A stretch of 64,000 nucleotides of DNA from Meira nashicola (Eukaryota; Basidiomycota; Exobasidiomycetes; Exobasidiales; Brachybasidiaceae): the NCBI GenBank assembly GCA_001600355.1, contig BCJU01000001.1, forward strand, positions 3,369,178 through 3,433,177. The letters are read 5' to 3'. The stretch's first letter is position 1, and each line of letters starts with the position of its first letter. Below the pieces are notes generated by a model. The model saw only the letters and a list, made by a program, of their open reading frames with translations, searched no databases and was not told the origin of the DNA. The translations under genes and the position numbers were made by a program. Positions 53,501 to 63,800 of this stretch are shown one piece after another.

Positions 53501-54683
53501 GAAGGTGATGGATTGGTTCAGGAAGAAGAGCATGTCAAAGAGCCAATTAGAAGATATACCCCCATTTACTTCTTTTGAATCGCCTTCTGTAGCTTCTCCT
53601 TCTCAAAGGACACGCAAGCAAAGTACCAGCGTAGCTTTATCAAATGCTAATGAAGCAAAATCTCAAACTCGTTCAGCATCTGGCAAGGCTAATGCTATCA
53701 ATGAAAAGAGTACAAACAATCCTCAAGTTGTTGTTACTGATGATCATGTTCAAGAAGGAAGACCTGAAATGGATTCTGTACCCTCTTCGAGATCTACTTC
53801 TGGCACTCAAAGTCATGTCAGTCAAACAACTCAATCGACCGGTGCAACATCTGCCACAGAAGGATCACGGGTTCGTAAAGAAGCCAATATACCACAAATG
53901 CCCGGCTCAAAATCAAGTGATTCAACAATGCAACAACAAGCTACACCAAGGGCATCCTCTTCAGTCGTAAATCAGCTTAACGCAAACCAGAATGTTCAAA
54001 GTGATGTCGGAGGACAAACAAGCACCGCGAATACCAAAAAGGTTGCTAATCTGGAATCAGCAATCCGCGTTCATCAAGGTGCAGTAGATCAATCCGCTTT
54101 GACATCAAGATCACCCGATGAAGTGATCAAGCAAGTTCAACGTGCATTATGGCTTATGGGCATTGAGGCAAAGAAGGATAACGAGGAAGAGTACAAAATG
54201 GAATGCATTCGACGTAGGCGTAATAAAACTTTACTTGGAGCGGCTACTCAAAATTTGGGTTTAAGCATTCGCACTTCCGTCTTTCCACCTTCCCAAGCTG
54301 ATTATGAACGTAGTAGTAATACTGCATCGGATCAACTGAACAAGAGTTCAACTTTAAGCCCTAGTCAAAGTTCAATGCGCAACTTCTTACGTCGTGGAAG
54401 TAGTCAGCATAATGGCCAATTAATCACCCAATCTTCCACGGCCAACGAAATCAATACATCTGAAGATCAATTGCCTCCTCCCCTGTACGGCGAGCCTTCG
54501 GTTGATGGCGGACAAGAAGTGCGCTTCAGCGTAGAGGTGACCCGATTGAAGAATTTGCCTGGCCTTTACAGTGTCGATATTCGAAGGATGAAAGGCAATT
54601 TATGGGCTTATAAGTTTATCTATCATGCATTATTAGACCGTTGCGATTTAAGCGGTACCAGCGCGCCTACGACTCGATCATGA
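50565..54683 (+). CDS. Kin4-like CAMK-group protein kinase with KA1 end
   Basis: A 1372-residue intronless Ser/Thr kinase. The kinase domain spans about 155-440. The glycine loop is GEGEFGKV and the ATP-binding Lys lies in VAVKLIKRDK, with an insert before helix C. YIGIVLEYASGGELFDHILA, HRDLKLENLLL and DFGFAN follow, with an activation loop ATSCGSPCYAAPE whose Thr is the usual target of LKB1/Elm1-type kinases. An 800-residue Ser/Gln-rich linker leads to a C-terminal KA1-like domain (about 1290-1370, EVRFSVEVTRLKNLPGLYSVDIRR). The kinase core most resembles fungal Kin4 (spindle position checkpoint), with relatives in the MARK/Kin1 group. A membrane-binding role of KA1 is known from relatives. 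Confidence 0.85.
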   Translation: MSNSAMSGINQGTSNASSGKHANESPRHQQTFDSSIHPPGRAPTGGQSHVHRPISAMPTPSARSNAHHAHSLDQDGSDEQSFNAAIKTGQADRRASAHPAVPITTAHSNMGMLSSPISPMDTITSNAIGQGIPTTSPAAMQYFAAHPRRQQVHFGNYLLLQTLGEGEFGKVKLGVHKEWGEEVAVKLIKRDKVGTSDGQLQITGPSKDPAKMSKVEKEIRVLKDVRHPNIVRLYEVIESDRYIGIVLEYASGGELFDHILAHKYLKDRDACRLFAQLISGVSYLHQKKIVHRDLKLENLLLDRNRNVIITDFGFANNFENKNDDLMATSCGSPCYAAPELVVQDGLYAGSAVDVWSCGVILYAMLAGYLPFDDDPANPDGDNINLLYKYIMATPLSFPDYIGPQPRDLLCRMLVPDPLKRTTLAGVMAHPWLSPYRDLFKFSVEELERAAIEQQNKKRQVYRQQMIMQQQMQEQQRRGGAVNVNDPSRGIQGQSSTDKQTYTKQQRHQSAAPTTSFLPDRVQQESATSRSRPVTGMPTPRSEQDKVQYQPGKPIVGAQVPDSQYNQPTRSHDSNQVAQHREPSHDGSSAVSKRSAASKTQRHTVQLEYVGSNASATHINDRNTARGTSTQKNSSVQSTPHKDNSITSVKDTQEIAPTPLRADERNGTRYIHGQETSDSVNVRKKDDQVLSTSTRQNIPSEEGTPKANAEKAPQRAPSNPLPHIEVSGHSPVKSDVHQERRVFSDGHATSASQISNGKSTASPQKEKEDKSQARHRKGMSTDKFFLTKLLGPQGVQSSLNEPLQQSRQVESKDKAIPSKNSVPPTPETGKESILNSTTIPGTPAEREDNTGRKTSSHRRKAMSLVVGRPLDSQAKESEKSEKSSRRLTARLRKESSPSGTSSQRRPHTPKRIQSTASGDQSIASSKPSPSTASVITSHTSTSQRAPSSIFKRSNNASNVPFEQSLNESSSTVGASSNAAKKVMDWFRKKSMSKSQLEDIPPFTSFESPSVASPSQRTRKQSTSVALSNANEAKSQTRSASGKANAINEKSTNNPQVVVTDDHVQEGRPEMDSVPSSRSTSGTQSHVSQTTQSTGATSATEGSRVRKEANIPQMPGSKSSDSTMQQQATPRASSSVVNQLNANQNVQSDVGGQTSTANTKKVANLESAIRVHQGAVDQSALTSRSPDEVIKQVQRALWLMGIEAKKDNEEEYKMECIRRRRNKTLLGAATQNLGLSIRTSVFPPSQADYERSSNTASDQLNKSSTLSPSQSSMRNFLRRGSSQHNGQLITQSSTANEINTSEDQLPPPLYGEPSVDGGQEVRFSVEVTRLKNLPGLYSVDIRRMKGNLWAYKFIYHALLDRCDLSGTSAPTTRS

Positions 54684-54871
54684 TCAATTTCAATTGCTCT
54701 TCCCTGCAAGTTGCAAATTATTCTTGCCATATTTTTGTACCGTGTTGACTATTTTCCTCATAATGATTCATTTCTCATATACTCTATGTTTGCCAGAACG
54801 CTGTTAAGATTAATCAACATTCGTTATGCATAGCTAACTTTTCGATACAAAATCTTCAATCAAATTCGCAT

Positions 54872-56425
54872 TTATAATTTAGGTGCGTTCAAGAATCGCA
54901 AGACATTTTCAGAAGTCTTTTGAGCCGAAACGACCGCACCAGCAATACTACCTCTATTATTTACCTCACAGTGTTCACCAGAAAAAAGCAATGCACCATC
55001 CCAAGCAGGTCGAGAGATTGTGAAGAGATCGTTTGGCGAGCTACCACATACGATCGGAGTGGTAGTTGCACCTCCTGTGAAAGGTTGACGATGCCAGCGT
55101 GAATAGAATGCATGTCGTAAGGAGTCCTTTTCTTTATTGCTTTGATGTTCTTTCGCAATAATTCGTTCGTACAAAAGATCGTGTAGAGCATTTGCAACAT
55201 CCAAACGATCAAATTGCTCCAACTTTTTGCCATGAGCACCACCGATCATGATTAACAATGAGGAGGAAGTCATATCTGCTGGATAACCGTTTGGAGCGCT
55301 TAGAGAAGATACAATTAATGTTGTCGATCTGACAATGTCAGCTAGATTTGTACTTGAATTTACTGAATCCGTAGCTGGCTTTGATGGCAGAATAAAGAAC
55401 GTCCCAACGTTTCTAGGCCACCATGATTGCGCGTAATGTAGCAACACTTTGTTCAAATTTCCCACACTGATACGGTCGATGACTTCTTGACGTTCTTGTT
55501 CTAAAGATGGCTCAAACAAAGCTTTTTGTTTCGATTTTAGAACAGCTAAAGGTAATGTTACAATCGCAGTTCTAGCTTGATATGTTTCCTCTCGCCCTTC
55601 TTGAGCGGCAAGTTGGGTGACGATTTGAAGGGAAGAAGCTGAACCGGATTGCGTAATCTTTTTGACTTCTTCGTTGGTGTGAATTTTCCCACCTAAGCTT
55701 GTGAAATCGTCTGCTAAACATTGAATCAATTTGGAAAAGCCACCTTCTGGCATCGCATCTGTACCTGCAAAAGCTTCTTGACTATCAAAATATTCCAATG
55801 AGATATTTTCGATTTCTGTACCGAGAGGAATATGCATCGAACGTGCAAAACCTTTCGCCAAGGCACGTTCATGTTCATCTTTAAGATCTTTGTAGAGCGG
55901 AGAGCTTGTATCTTCCAACAAGACGCTGCTCAATGTCTTTTGTCCGATTTGATTATGATCTGCCAAATTGGAGGATTGATTTGTTGCAGTACGTAACGCT
56001 TTCCCTTTGTCTTTTGCATGCTTTTGAGCTGCTGCGAGATTAGCTTGAATCTTTTCGCTTAGGTCGGAACCAAGCGCATTACCATCTGGACCAATGATTT
56101 GCACAGCAGTAGGTTTAGGAATATGTGCACGAATGTTATACTTTTTCACAAGATCTTTTACCGGATTTCCTTCATTATAACCATGTATATAGCTACAACC
56201 AAAATCAACCGAATACGTTCGTCCTGAATCTCCTTCTTTTATCGTTCTTTCTGTATTCGTCAAGCCTGTAGAGTCATTAAAAGTATGCGTAAATGCTCTT
56301 CCACCAAGGCGAGGACGTGCTTCTACACAAATAACTCTTTTACCTGCTCTCGCTAAATTTAAAGCGCATGTCAAACCACTAAAGCCAGCCCCTACGATGA
56401 GAGCATCCACTTGAGCTGTGGTCAT
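54872..56425 (-). CDS. FAD-dependent amine oxidase (MAO/polyamine oxidase family)
   Basis: A 517-residue intronless flavoprotein. The FAD Rossmann motif is VGAGFSGLTCALNLARAG at about 11-28, followed by VEARPRLGGRAF. A substrate-side CSYIHGYNEGNP segment and MPEGGFSKLIQCLADD follow. The C-terminal FAD segment includes LLFSGEHCEVNNRGSIAGAV. This layout matches amine oxidases that deaminate polyamines or other amines with release of hydrogen peroxide. No SWIRM domain is present, so it is not a full LSD1. The start MTTAQVDALIVGAG and the lack of a signal peptide suggest cytosol; a peroxisomal PTS1 is not obvious (ends APKL). Convergent with the Kin4-like gene, 188 bp between stops. Confidence 0.85.
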   Translation of the reverse strand: MTTAQVDALIVGAGFSGLTCALNLARAGKRVICVEARPRLGGRAFTHTFNDSTGLTNTERTIKEGDSGRTYSVDFGCSYIHGYNEGNPVKDLVKKYNIRAHIPKPTAVQIIGPDGNALGSDLSEKIQANLAAAQKHAKDKGKALRTATNQSSNLADHNQIGQKTLSSVLLEDTSSPLYKDLKDEHERALAKGFARSMHIPLGTEIENISLEYFDSQEAFAGTDAMPEGGFSKLIQCLADDFTSLGGKIHTNEEVKKITQSGSASSLQIVTQLAAQEGREETYQARTAIVTLPLAVLKSKQKALFEPSLEQERQEVIDRISVGNLNKVLLHYAQSWWPRNVGTFFILPSKPATDSVNSSTNLADIVRSTTLIVSSLSAPNGYPADMTSSSLLIMIGGAHGKKLEQFDRLDVANALHDLLYERIIAKEHQSNKEKDSLRHAFYSRWHRQPFTGGATTTPIVCGSSPNDLFTISRPAWDGALLFSGEHCEVNNRGSIAGAVVSAQKTSENVLRFLNAPKL

Positions 56426-56821
56426 GATTGTAGGGGTTCCTTATGAGGATAGGGATGGGAGTAGCTTCAATCAATCAGACTCAGTCGCAATTTCGAAGTC
56501 ATGACAAGCGGGGAATTTGCTGTAATTCCCCCACTATGATGCCTGGCGCCATTTTTACCAAGCGGAAGCGTTGTGCGTCTGCTGTGCAGTAAGCATGGAG
56601 CGCGGCAGGCATGCGTGCGCGCGCATATGCAATTTGCGGATGAAAAATCAAGGTAATGAATGCAAATCGTAAATAATATTACAGAACATCATGTTGACTG
56701 AATCGTCATTGAAGCCGAGAGATACAAATACAAAATGCTAAACATGGTATGATAGATTCGACGTCACCGCAAGACAAAGAATTGTTCATCTGGAAAGCAC
56801 TGCTAAAGAGAAAATAGGAGG
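56426..56821. other. Intergenic region upstream of amine oxidase
   Basis: 396 bp between two minus-strand genes, RPB11 end and amine oxidase start. A GC-rich GCGTGCGCGCGC stretch lies near 56611-56623. No gene seen. Confidence 0.5.
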
Positions 56822-57322
56822 CTATATATCCACGTAACCCGAGGCTTCTTCCTCTCTCTGTCCAAGATCACCATATGAGCCGCCATAGACTTCTCCATAG
56901 TCTGAGGTTGTTCCCAAATTCGCTCTTCCACCCATTCCCATAGGATCCGATGAACCTGGAAGAGCGGTTCTGCTTTGATCTTCGAATAAGGAACATTGAA
57001 CTTTGAAATCATGACGTACTTGGCCGATTTGAGCAATAATCTTTTCGCTTCCTTGCTTTAGTGCTTGAATTGGCGTTAAAGTTCCATCAGTTTGTATTTT
57101 CAAAACAGTACGCGGTTCTAGCGGATGTGGAACTCGATAACCCGAAAAAATCACTCCTGGAACTGCCAAAACAGAATGCCGTAGCATATTACCCATTGTA
57201 TGATCTTCTTTGTTTAAAGTGACCGTTGCTGCATTGGCAATATGTGTATCTTCTACTATTTCCACTCTTTTCTCTTTGTCACCCAAAATGAAAAGGGCGA
57301 AACGATCTGGTTGGTTCGACAT
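56822..57322 (-). CDS. RPB11: RNA polymerase II subunit Rpb11
   Basis: A 166-residue intronless protein. NKEDHTMGNMLRHSVL and then FSGYRVPHPLEPRTVLKIQT are the diagnostic alpha-like (RpoA dimerisation) motifs of Rpb11, which pairs with Rpb3 to seed polymerase II assembly. Residues 1-115 cover the whole usual subunit. The last 50 residues (Gly/Ser-rich, ending ASGYVDI) are an extra tail beyond the normal length of about 115-120. It is divergent from the Cut12-like gene. Confidence 0.93.
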   Translation of the reverse strand: MSNQPDRFALFILGDKEKRVEIVEDTHIANAATVTLNKEDHTMGNMLRHSVLAVPGVIFSGYRVPHPLEPRTVLKIQTDGTLTPIQALKQGSEKIIAQIGQVRHDFKVQCSLFEDQSRTALPGSSDPMGMGGRANLGTTSDYGEVYGGSYGDLGQREEEASGYVDI

Positions 57323-57949
57323 TTTGAAAAGATGCTTTCTATATTTCCCGTATCCTGTTTAAGAGATAAGATCCGCAAAATGAATGTTAGTAAGTGATTC
57401 TCACAACAAAAAATCGTAGCATTCTTTTCCTTTTATGCTCATCTACCGTTGTAGTAAGCCTTCATGTGTCAAGCGATGCAGTAAATGCACGTAGACTGAT
57501 CTGACAGTGTGAATAAAATTTGTAATCTTTGCAAACGGATATAGTACGCTTATGTGGCGCACTTTTAATGCTGCTTGCTTCAAGTTTGATACTCACAGTA
57601 AAAAGCAATAAAGCATTCTTTGTTCTTATTGGTATCGTGCACCTTTTAGTTCATCGTGAGAGCATGTTGTGATTTGTTCAGTGTGAATGTCGTGAATAAA
57701 GAATTACGATTTTTAGTCTACACGGAAGAAGATTATTCGCGCAAAGTGAAAGGAAGAGAGAGGTACATTGTATCACGTGTTCAAGCGCGTCTTACGCGAC
57801 TCCACCAAATTAACACGGCCTCCGAATTGTCTTACTTTCCATTACGCCTAACCAATGCAAATCTTACATTAAAATTGCTTTCATCCTCACGTCCATATTT
57901 GAAAAAATGGAATGAGCAAGCTGCTATCTGCTCTTTTCATTTGAAGATT
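57323..57949. promoter_or_regulatory. Divergent promoter region of RPB11 and Cut12-like gene
   Basis: 627 bp without a supported gene. CACGTG at 57774-57779. Open frames here lack an ATG start. Confidence 0.45.
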
Positions 57950-60561
57950 ATGGTAGTGGAAAAAAGTACCAGCTTATGTAAGTCACAATATCAGACATAG
58001 GAAAGCAAAATCAGCATACTTACAATACTCTTTTACCATCAGCTGGACAGGAAGGAGGGTTTGAAGAGCAGAGCGGAGATTACTCGAGTATGGAAAAAGA
58101 AGTGATTTCAGAAATTTCTTCGCCAAAACGCATGTTTGGTATTCTTAGACATCCGGATACACCTGGAACGGGACAAAGTGTGAGGTTTGGTAGGAGATTA
58201 TACGATGATGGTGATGAAAGCAGGATGAGTGATATGGACAGCATTAGCTCTTTGCCAAAAGTGGAAACTATCAATTCTGAAGGAAATTCAAGAGATAATA
58301 CTGCCAAACGCTCTGCAACAAATGACACATCAATAGTGAGCGATGCATCTCTGTCATTATTGAACCTTCCGATGATGGAGGGTTACTCGGACCTACATGA
58401 CGCCTCCCTCTTGCAAGAGGATGATGCCACCAAACAAGATCAACTTCCTTCAAACGATTATGCTGTACCTGGACCCTCGTTCGATTCGGATTTTCATAGC
58501 GAATACAAAACTGCTACAAGTCCGAGCAGTACTCGAATTGACGTCTCAGCTCACAGTGATTGGGCTACTCCAAAGTCAAGGATGTCATCAGACGAAAGAG
58601 ATGAAAAGGTTTCAGAAACATTTGCTGTAAAATTAGATCCCGAGACTTCATTCTCCGATTTATCTATACCTTGGTCTCAGCATGCTGCACTTCCTTCGCC
58701 AGTAACGCAAAATCTCCAACTCGATGTTTCACAAATGCAAGATATGTCTAGTGTATACTTTCCGGGCTCGTTGGGCAGAAGTGTGCTGTCGAAAAACTCA
58801 CCTCAAAAAATAGAAGAAGAAAAGTCTATTACGATGGCTCCTTTGACAGCCTCTTCTGAGCTTGCTGCATCAACTTCTCTGGCAGATAAATTTTCTCCTT
58901 TTGGAGAGATCTTGGATGTGTCAACCAATATGGATCGCGTGCATACAGAGAGAACTGCAATGCTTTTGTCTAGATTACACAATGCACAAGAGATGTATGC
59001 ACAAATGCAAAAGGAGCTTGAAAGTGAAAGAAGTGCATCTCAAAAAGCTAGGGATGAGTTAGCACTGGAAAAAAAGAAAGCAAATGAAAAATCTGAAGAG
59101 CACTCACAAGAGATGGAACATGTAAGAAGTCTTGTAGCGCATCTGACTGAGCAAAGTTTGCGTCGCAAGAAAGAAGACTCAGTATTGAAAAGCTCTCTCC
59201 TTGGCAGTAATGATGCTAATAACTCTCTGAATTCCAAAGACCAAAGCAAAGAAATGTCACAGCAAGTGGGAGAAGCCGATGCTCACTCGATGAGTGAACA
59301 AGAGGGTCCACAGACGAAAGATGACAAAGCTGAGCTGTCTGGATCATCTCCAGCTGAGGCAGATAAATCAGAAGCTGATGTCAAAGACGCAGAAAAAGAA
59401 GATAAAGAGCGAGATGGTGTATTGCAATCTCAACTTGACAAGATGAAACGGCTCATTGAAAAATCATCAGAAGAAAAATCTCAATATGAAGCTCGTATAC
59501 AAGATCTTGATGAAATGCACTATTCAGTCAAATTGCAATTGGAAGAAGCAGAAAAGGATAAAGATTCAATGCGCGAACAACTCGACTCTTTAAACGAACA
59601 ATTGTCAACTCTTATTCAAGAGAAAGAGGCCTTATTGGAAGATGCGCAAAAACGAGACATTGCTAATCAACATCATCTTGACGAACAATACGTAGCCAAA
59701 AAGGATCATGATGAATTGCTTGATTTAGCGGAGCAAATGCAAGCACGAATTGACATGATTCAAAATGAAAGGACAGATGAACGAAAGCGTGTAACATCTT
59801 TGGAGAAAGAGTTGAGCAATCGTGGAATTACGATTGCAAATCTTGAAAAAATGCATGAACGATTAGAGGAAGAAAATTTGAATTTGGGTATAGCATTATC
59901 ATCTAAACAACAAGAATTGAGCCTTTTGAAGCGACTTGGAACAAAGCCTTTAAGTTCGCAAACCCCTCGATCAACGATAAGGAATCGTTTGGCTGTACGT
60001 GACTTGGTTATGCAATCACGCACGCCGATAACCTTGAAGAAAGATAATTCGGAAGGAGAAAATACAGCGAAAGCTTTACCTTTGCAAGACTTGACAACGA
60101 ATCAGACGATAAAGAGTATTGACGATACTCATATAAATGATTTGCCTCCCCTTCGCAAAGGTCCATCCCATTTAAGAGCTACGAGAAGAAAAACGATTGA
60201 TGGTAAGCCCCTGCTAGAAGACGAATTATCAAATGATCCAGCAAGGCAATCAAAAAACAAAACTGAACGATCCATAACATCTTCACCAGCATCGAAAGCT
60301 ATGCCACCTCCGCCAATAACACGAAAGAGTCAGTCTAACAATCGATCAAGCACTTCTAACGTGTTTGAATCAAGTAGAACGATGGACAACAGTAGAACAG
60401 GCTCGATTTCTAACAAGGTTATGAAAAGCTCATCAGCATTTGGCGGGGGACCACGATCATCTATTGCGGGAAGTCGATATTCCACTTCGTCAATGTCCTC
60501 TTCTATATCAGCCATTCGAGGACCTATGGACTTGAGCGAATTGACAAGCTCGCACAATTAA
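57950..60561 (+). CDS. Coiled-coil protein, possibly Cut12-like spindle pole component
   Basis: Model: a mini-exon 57950-57977 and the main exon 58043-60561, joined by a 65-bp GTAAGT...CATCAG intron; 848 residues. Without the mini-exon the ATG at 58090 gives 823. Near the N-terminus (about 36-60) is SPKRMFGILRHPDTPGTGQ followed by SVRFG. This resembles the GILK-TPGT...VSF element of fungal Cut12-type spindle pole body proteins, which recruit protein phosphatase 1. Residues about 310-660 form long coiled coils (ELESERSASQKARDELALEK and later heptads). The tail is basic and Ser-rich. No motor or enzyme motif is present. Cut12 identity is inferred from layout and the short motif; other coiled-coil scaffolds fit too. 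Confidence 0.5.
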
Positions 60562-60851
60562 TTTTTTTATCCCTTCCTTGGGTTTATCGAAGCCCTTTGT
60601 GTATATTAATCATTGATGTAATATAAATATCGTCATTCTTCTTCTTATTAAGAATTACTTTCACGTCTACGTTCCAATCATAAACTTAAAAATGATCATA
60701 TGATATAAGAGAAAAGCCCATGATCTACAAATACAAGATGAGGAGCAATAAAATACTGTTTGAAAAAAGAGTGTGTAAAAGAGAGACAAGAGTCCTTCAG
60801 GTAATGAAAAGCAGAGAAAGGGTATTACTAAAATTAAAAAAAGAAGCGAAT

Positions 60852-63800
60852 TCATTCCTCGTTTGTGATGCGCAAAGAACGTGAAGGTGTACTTGATTTA
60901 TTTCCTTCCTCATCGTTTTCGACAACCAACATTCTCTGTTTGGCAATGGAAAGCAAGGCAGGATGCGGGTTCATGAATAAAGTGCTGCTAGGCTGTTCTA
61001 AGAACGGTAAACGATTTTTGAACCAATCCCTAGGACTGTCTTGTCGATTTGGAGTTTGAAGAATTAATGTCTTTTTTTGAACAAGGGGAGATGGTCGAGT
61101 CATTGATCGTGAAAAATCTATAGTCTCTTCTGCTTCGTACTTTTGCATCGCATTGTTCTCAGCATCAATCGTGGGCGTTTCAAATCGCTCTGATTGCAAC
61201 ATCATCTCTGTATCATAATCATCCGTCATATCCTGATTGATTTGAATCATATCTTCCCCTGATTGATGGAAAGGAGTTAATTGAACGTCATTCATTTGAG
61301 CGGGAGAATCTTCATCCATAATTCCTGCTGCTTGGCTACTTGTGGGTGTAAATGTGGATGATCTAGCAGAATAAGAGGCGCCCATACTTGAACGATTGAT
61401 CGTTGCTAGGTAAGGGTAGGAATAGTGAGAAACACCATCTTCAGAGAAAAGACTCTCTCTTGATCGATTAGTCGGCCAAGGCGAATCTTGCTCAGGGGAT
61501 TGTAAGTATTTCTCGCCTCCTACCGTTCTTCTAATATTGTTGTGTGCCAAGAAATCGCCGTCATCCAAAAGAGATTTGATGAAATCGTCTGGTAATGGTT
61601 TCATATTCTCACGTAAAGCTGAATTGATCTCGTATTCGCGCCCTGCTTCATCGTTGAATGGATTGTTGTCCATCTGATTCTTGGAGCGTCTGATACTGAA
61701 TTTCTTACCCAGTGGGATAGAACGGAAATTATTGTATGACTTGTACGTGGCATTAGATGAGATCGAATGATTATCAGGATCTTGGGAGTGAATTGTGGAA
61801 AGATATTGCGTTTGATCACCGTCATAGGTACCAGAGGTAGAAGGACCTTGCATTGTTCGCATGTTTGAAGATTGCATAGTACCTGCGGCAACATTCCTCT
61901 TACTCAAAGTTCTAGCTAAAAATCTTTCCGTAGCCATACTAGCTTGTCTTTTTAGACCTTTACCTGCATTTCCTGCCCATGCCATTGGTTGATTGATCCA
62001 CAAAGAAGAAACAGGGGGCGCATCATGATCACCCGTATATCTTTCATATTTGTCATCACCTACGCTATCTGTATCACTATTTCTTGCCTCTCTTCTCTTG
62101 CGAGCTGCATATAATCCTCCCAAACTTGCTACAACAGCTAAAGCACCAACAACCGAAGCAATCACTGCTGTATTTTTTGTTTTCGACGATGATGATCCAT
62201 CACCAGAACTACCATCATCATCGTGATGACCGTCATCTTTGTTCTGTTGAGGTGCTGGCTGTTCGCTCGTCTGCGCTGGAACCGGATTCGAGGACGCTGT
62301 CTGTTGCTCTGCCGATTGTGACATTGATTGAACTGGTTTGTCGCTGTTAGCTATTGAAGCTTGGGACGGACTCGGAGAAGATGAAGGAGATGTAGGGACT
62401 AGCGGAGGATTCATTGAGGAAGAAGACGTTCCTGCGTCACGAGCAGCTAGGATAGTGTTAAGGTCTGTTGTCCAGCTCCAAGGCTCTGATGATCTAGTGT
62501 CAAGATAATAGACGGGCGAAGAGATTGATTCGGAATCTCTTCTTTGTTGCGAAGAAGTCGACACTGTGGACATTGGAGCAGAGTTGATTGTATTCTCTTG
62601 ACCAAAGGCGACCAAAAAGATACCATTCGCCATAATGGCAGTGTGGTATGCTTTACCTGGAGTACTTACTCCTGAACTTTCAGGATAGATTTTTTGCCAA
62701 ATTGCAGGTTGAACCCTTGGATCGAGCAAGTAAGTATCATTTGAAAGGGGCTGACTGCCATCTAAAGTGACATATCCACCATGCACCAATATCGTACCAT
62801 CGTCCATCAAGGTAGATGAATGACCGGATCTGCCTAAAGGGATATCCAGACCAGTGGCGCTTCCATTCGTGGTATCCATTCGCTGCCAAACGTTTGTCTC
62901 AATATCCAAAGTCCAAAGACGATTCATTGGCGTGAACGCACCGAACATATCCCTACCGCCGATAAACATGATTCTTGTATTTTGCTTTGAAGTCTCATTC
63001 GCGGGAAGAACAACGGCAGAGTAATCATAAATGGAAACATTTGGCATTCGCGAATCGATTGGCAGAGTTCGAACGGACATAGCCTCCTCACCCTTATTGT
63101 CTGCAAAAGTTGTCCAAATGTCAACATATGGATAAGCGTTTGGTGCTTGGATAGAACTTGGAACGCTGCTATTGCATGTTGTGTAATCCATATAGCCTCC
63201 CAAGACCATGAAAGATGATCCACCCGTTTGACGAGCAATTTCTGCCTCGCTTGAGTTCAAACCAATTGAAACCGGAACTTGTACAGCAGACATACCACGC
63301 CTGCGAGGTGGTATTTTCTGATTAATGGTAATGTTTGGCTTTGACCAACGTCCATTACTTTGATCATGTTTGGCAGCTTTCCATGCATATATCGGAGAAT
63401 TGCTAATACTACAATCTGCTGTAGCTCCACCGATGAGAAACACCTGCTCGCCTTGATGATTACCAGTATGCGTCACAGCCCGAGCAGCAAATGCATGTGG
63501 TGAAAGTGCACTGGAAGACATTCTGTGCCATCTACTCTGACCAGCTTCGGTCGATCGCTTGAGGTATCCATTCGCAATTGTTCCATTAGACATATCAAGT
63601 GTGAATACATCATTTGTAACTCTGATAACTCCATCTTCAGCACTTTTTACTTGTCCACCTGTGAACAAAATCCGATTCGCAGTAGGCATATATGCAGATG
63701 TTTGTCCCCATCGCTCTTCACTTACTTCCTGCATATTCATTGCTCCACCTACCGTAGCATTGAGAACATTAATGTCACTTCCTATCAAATTTCCATTTTC

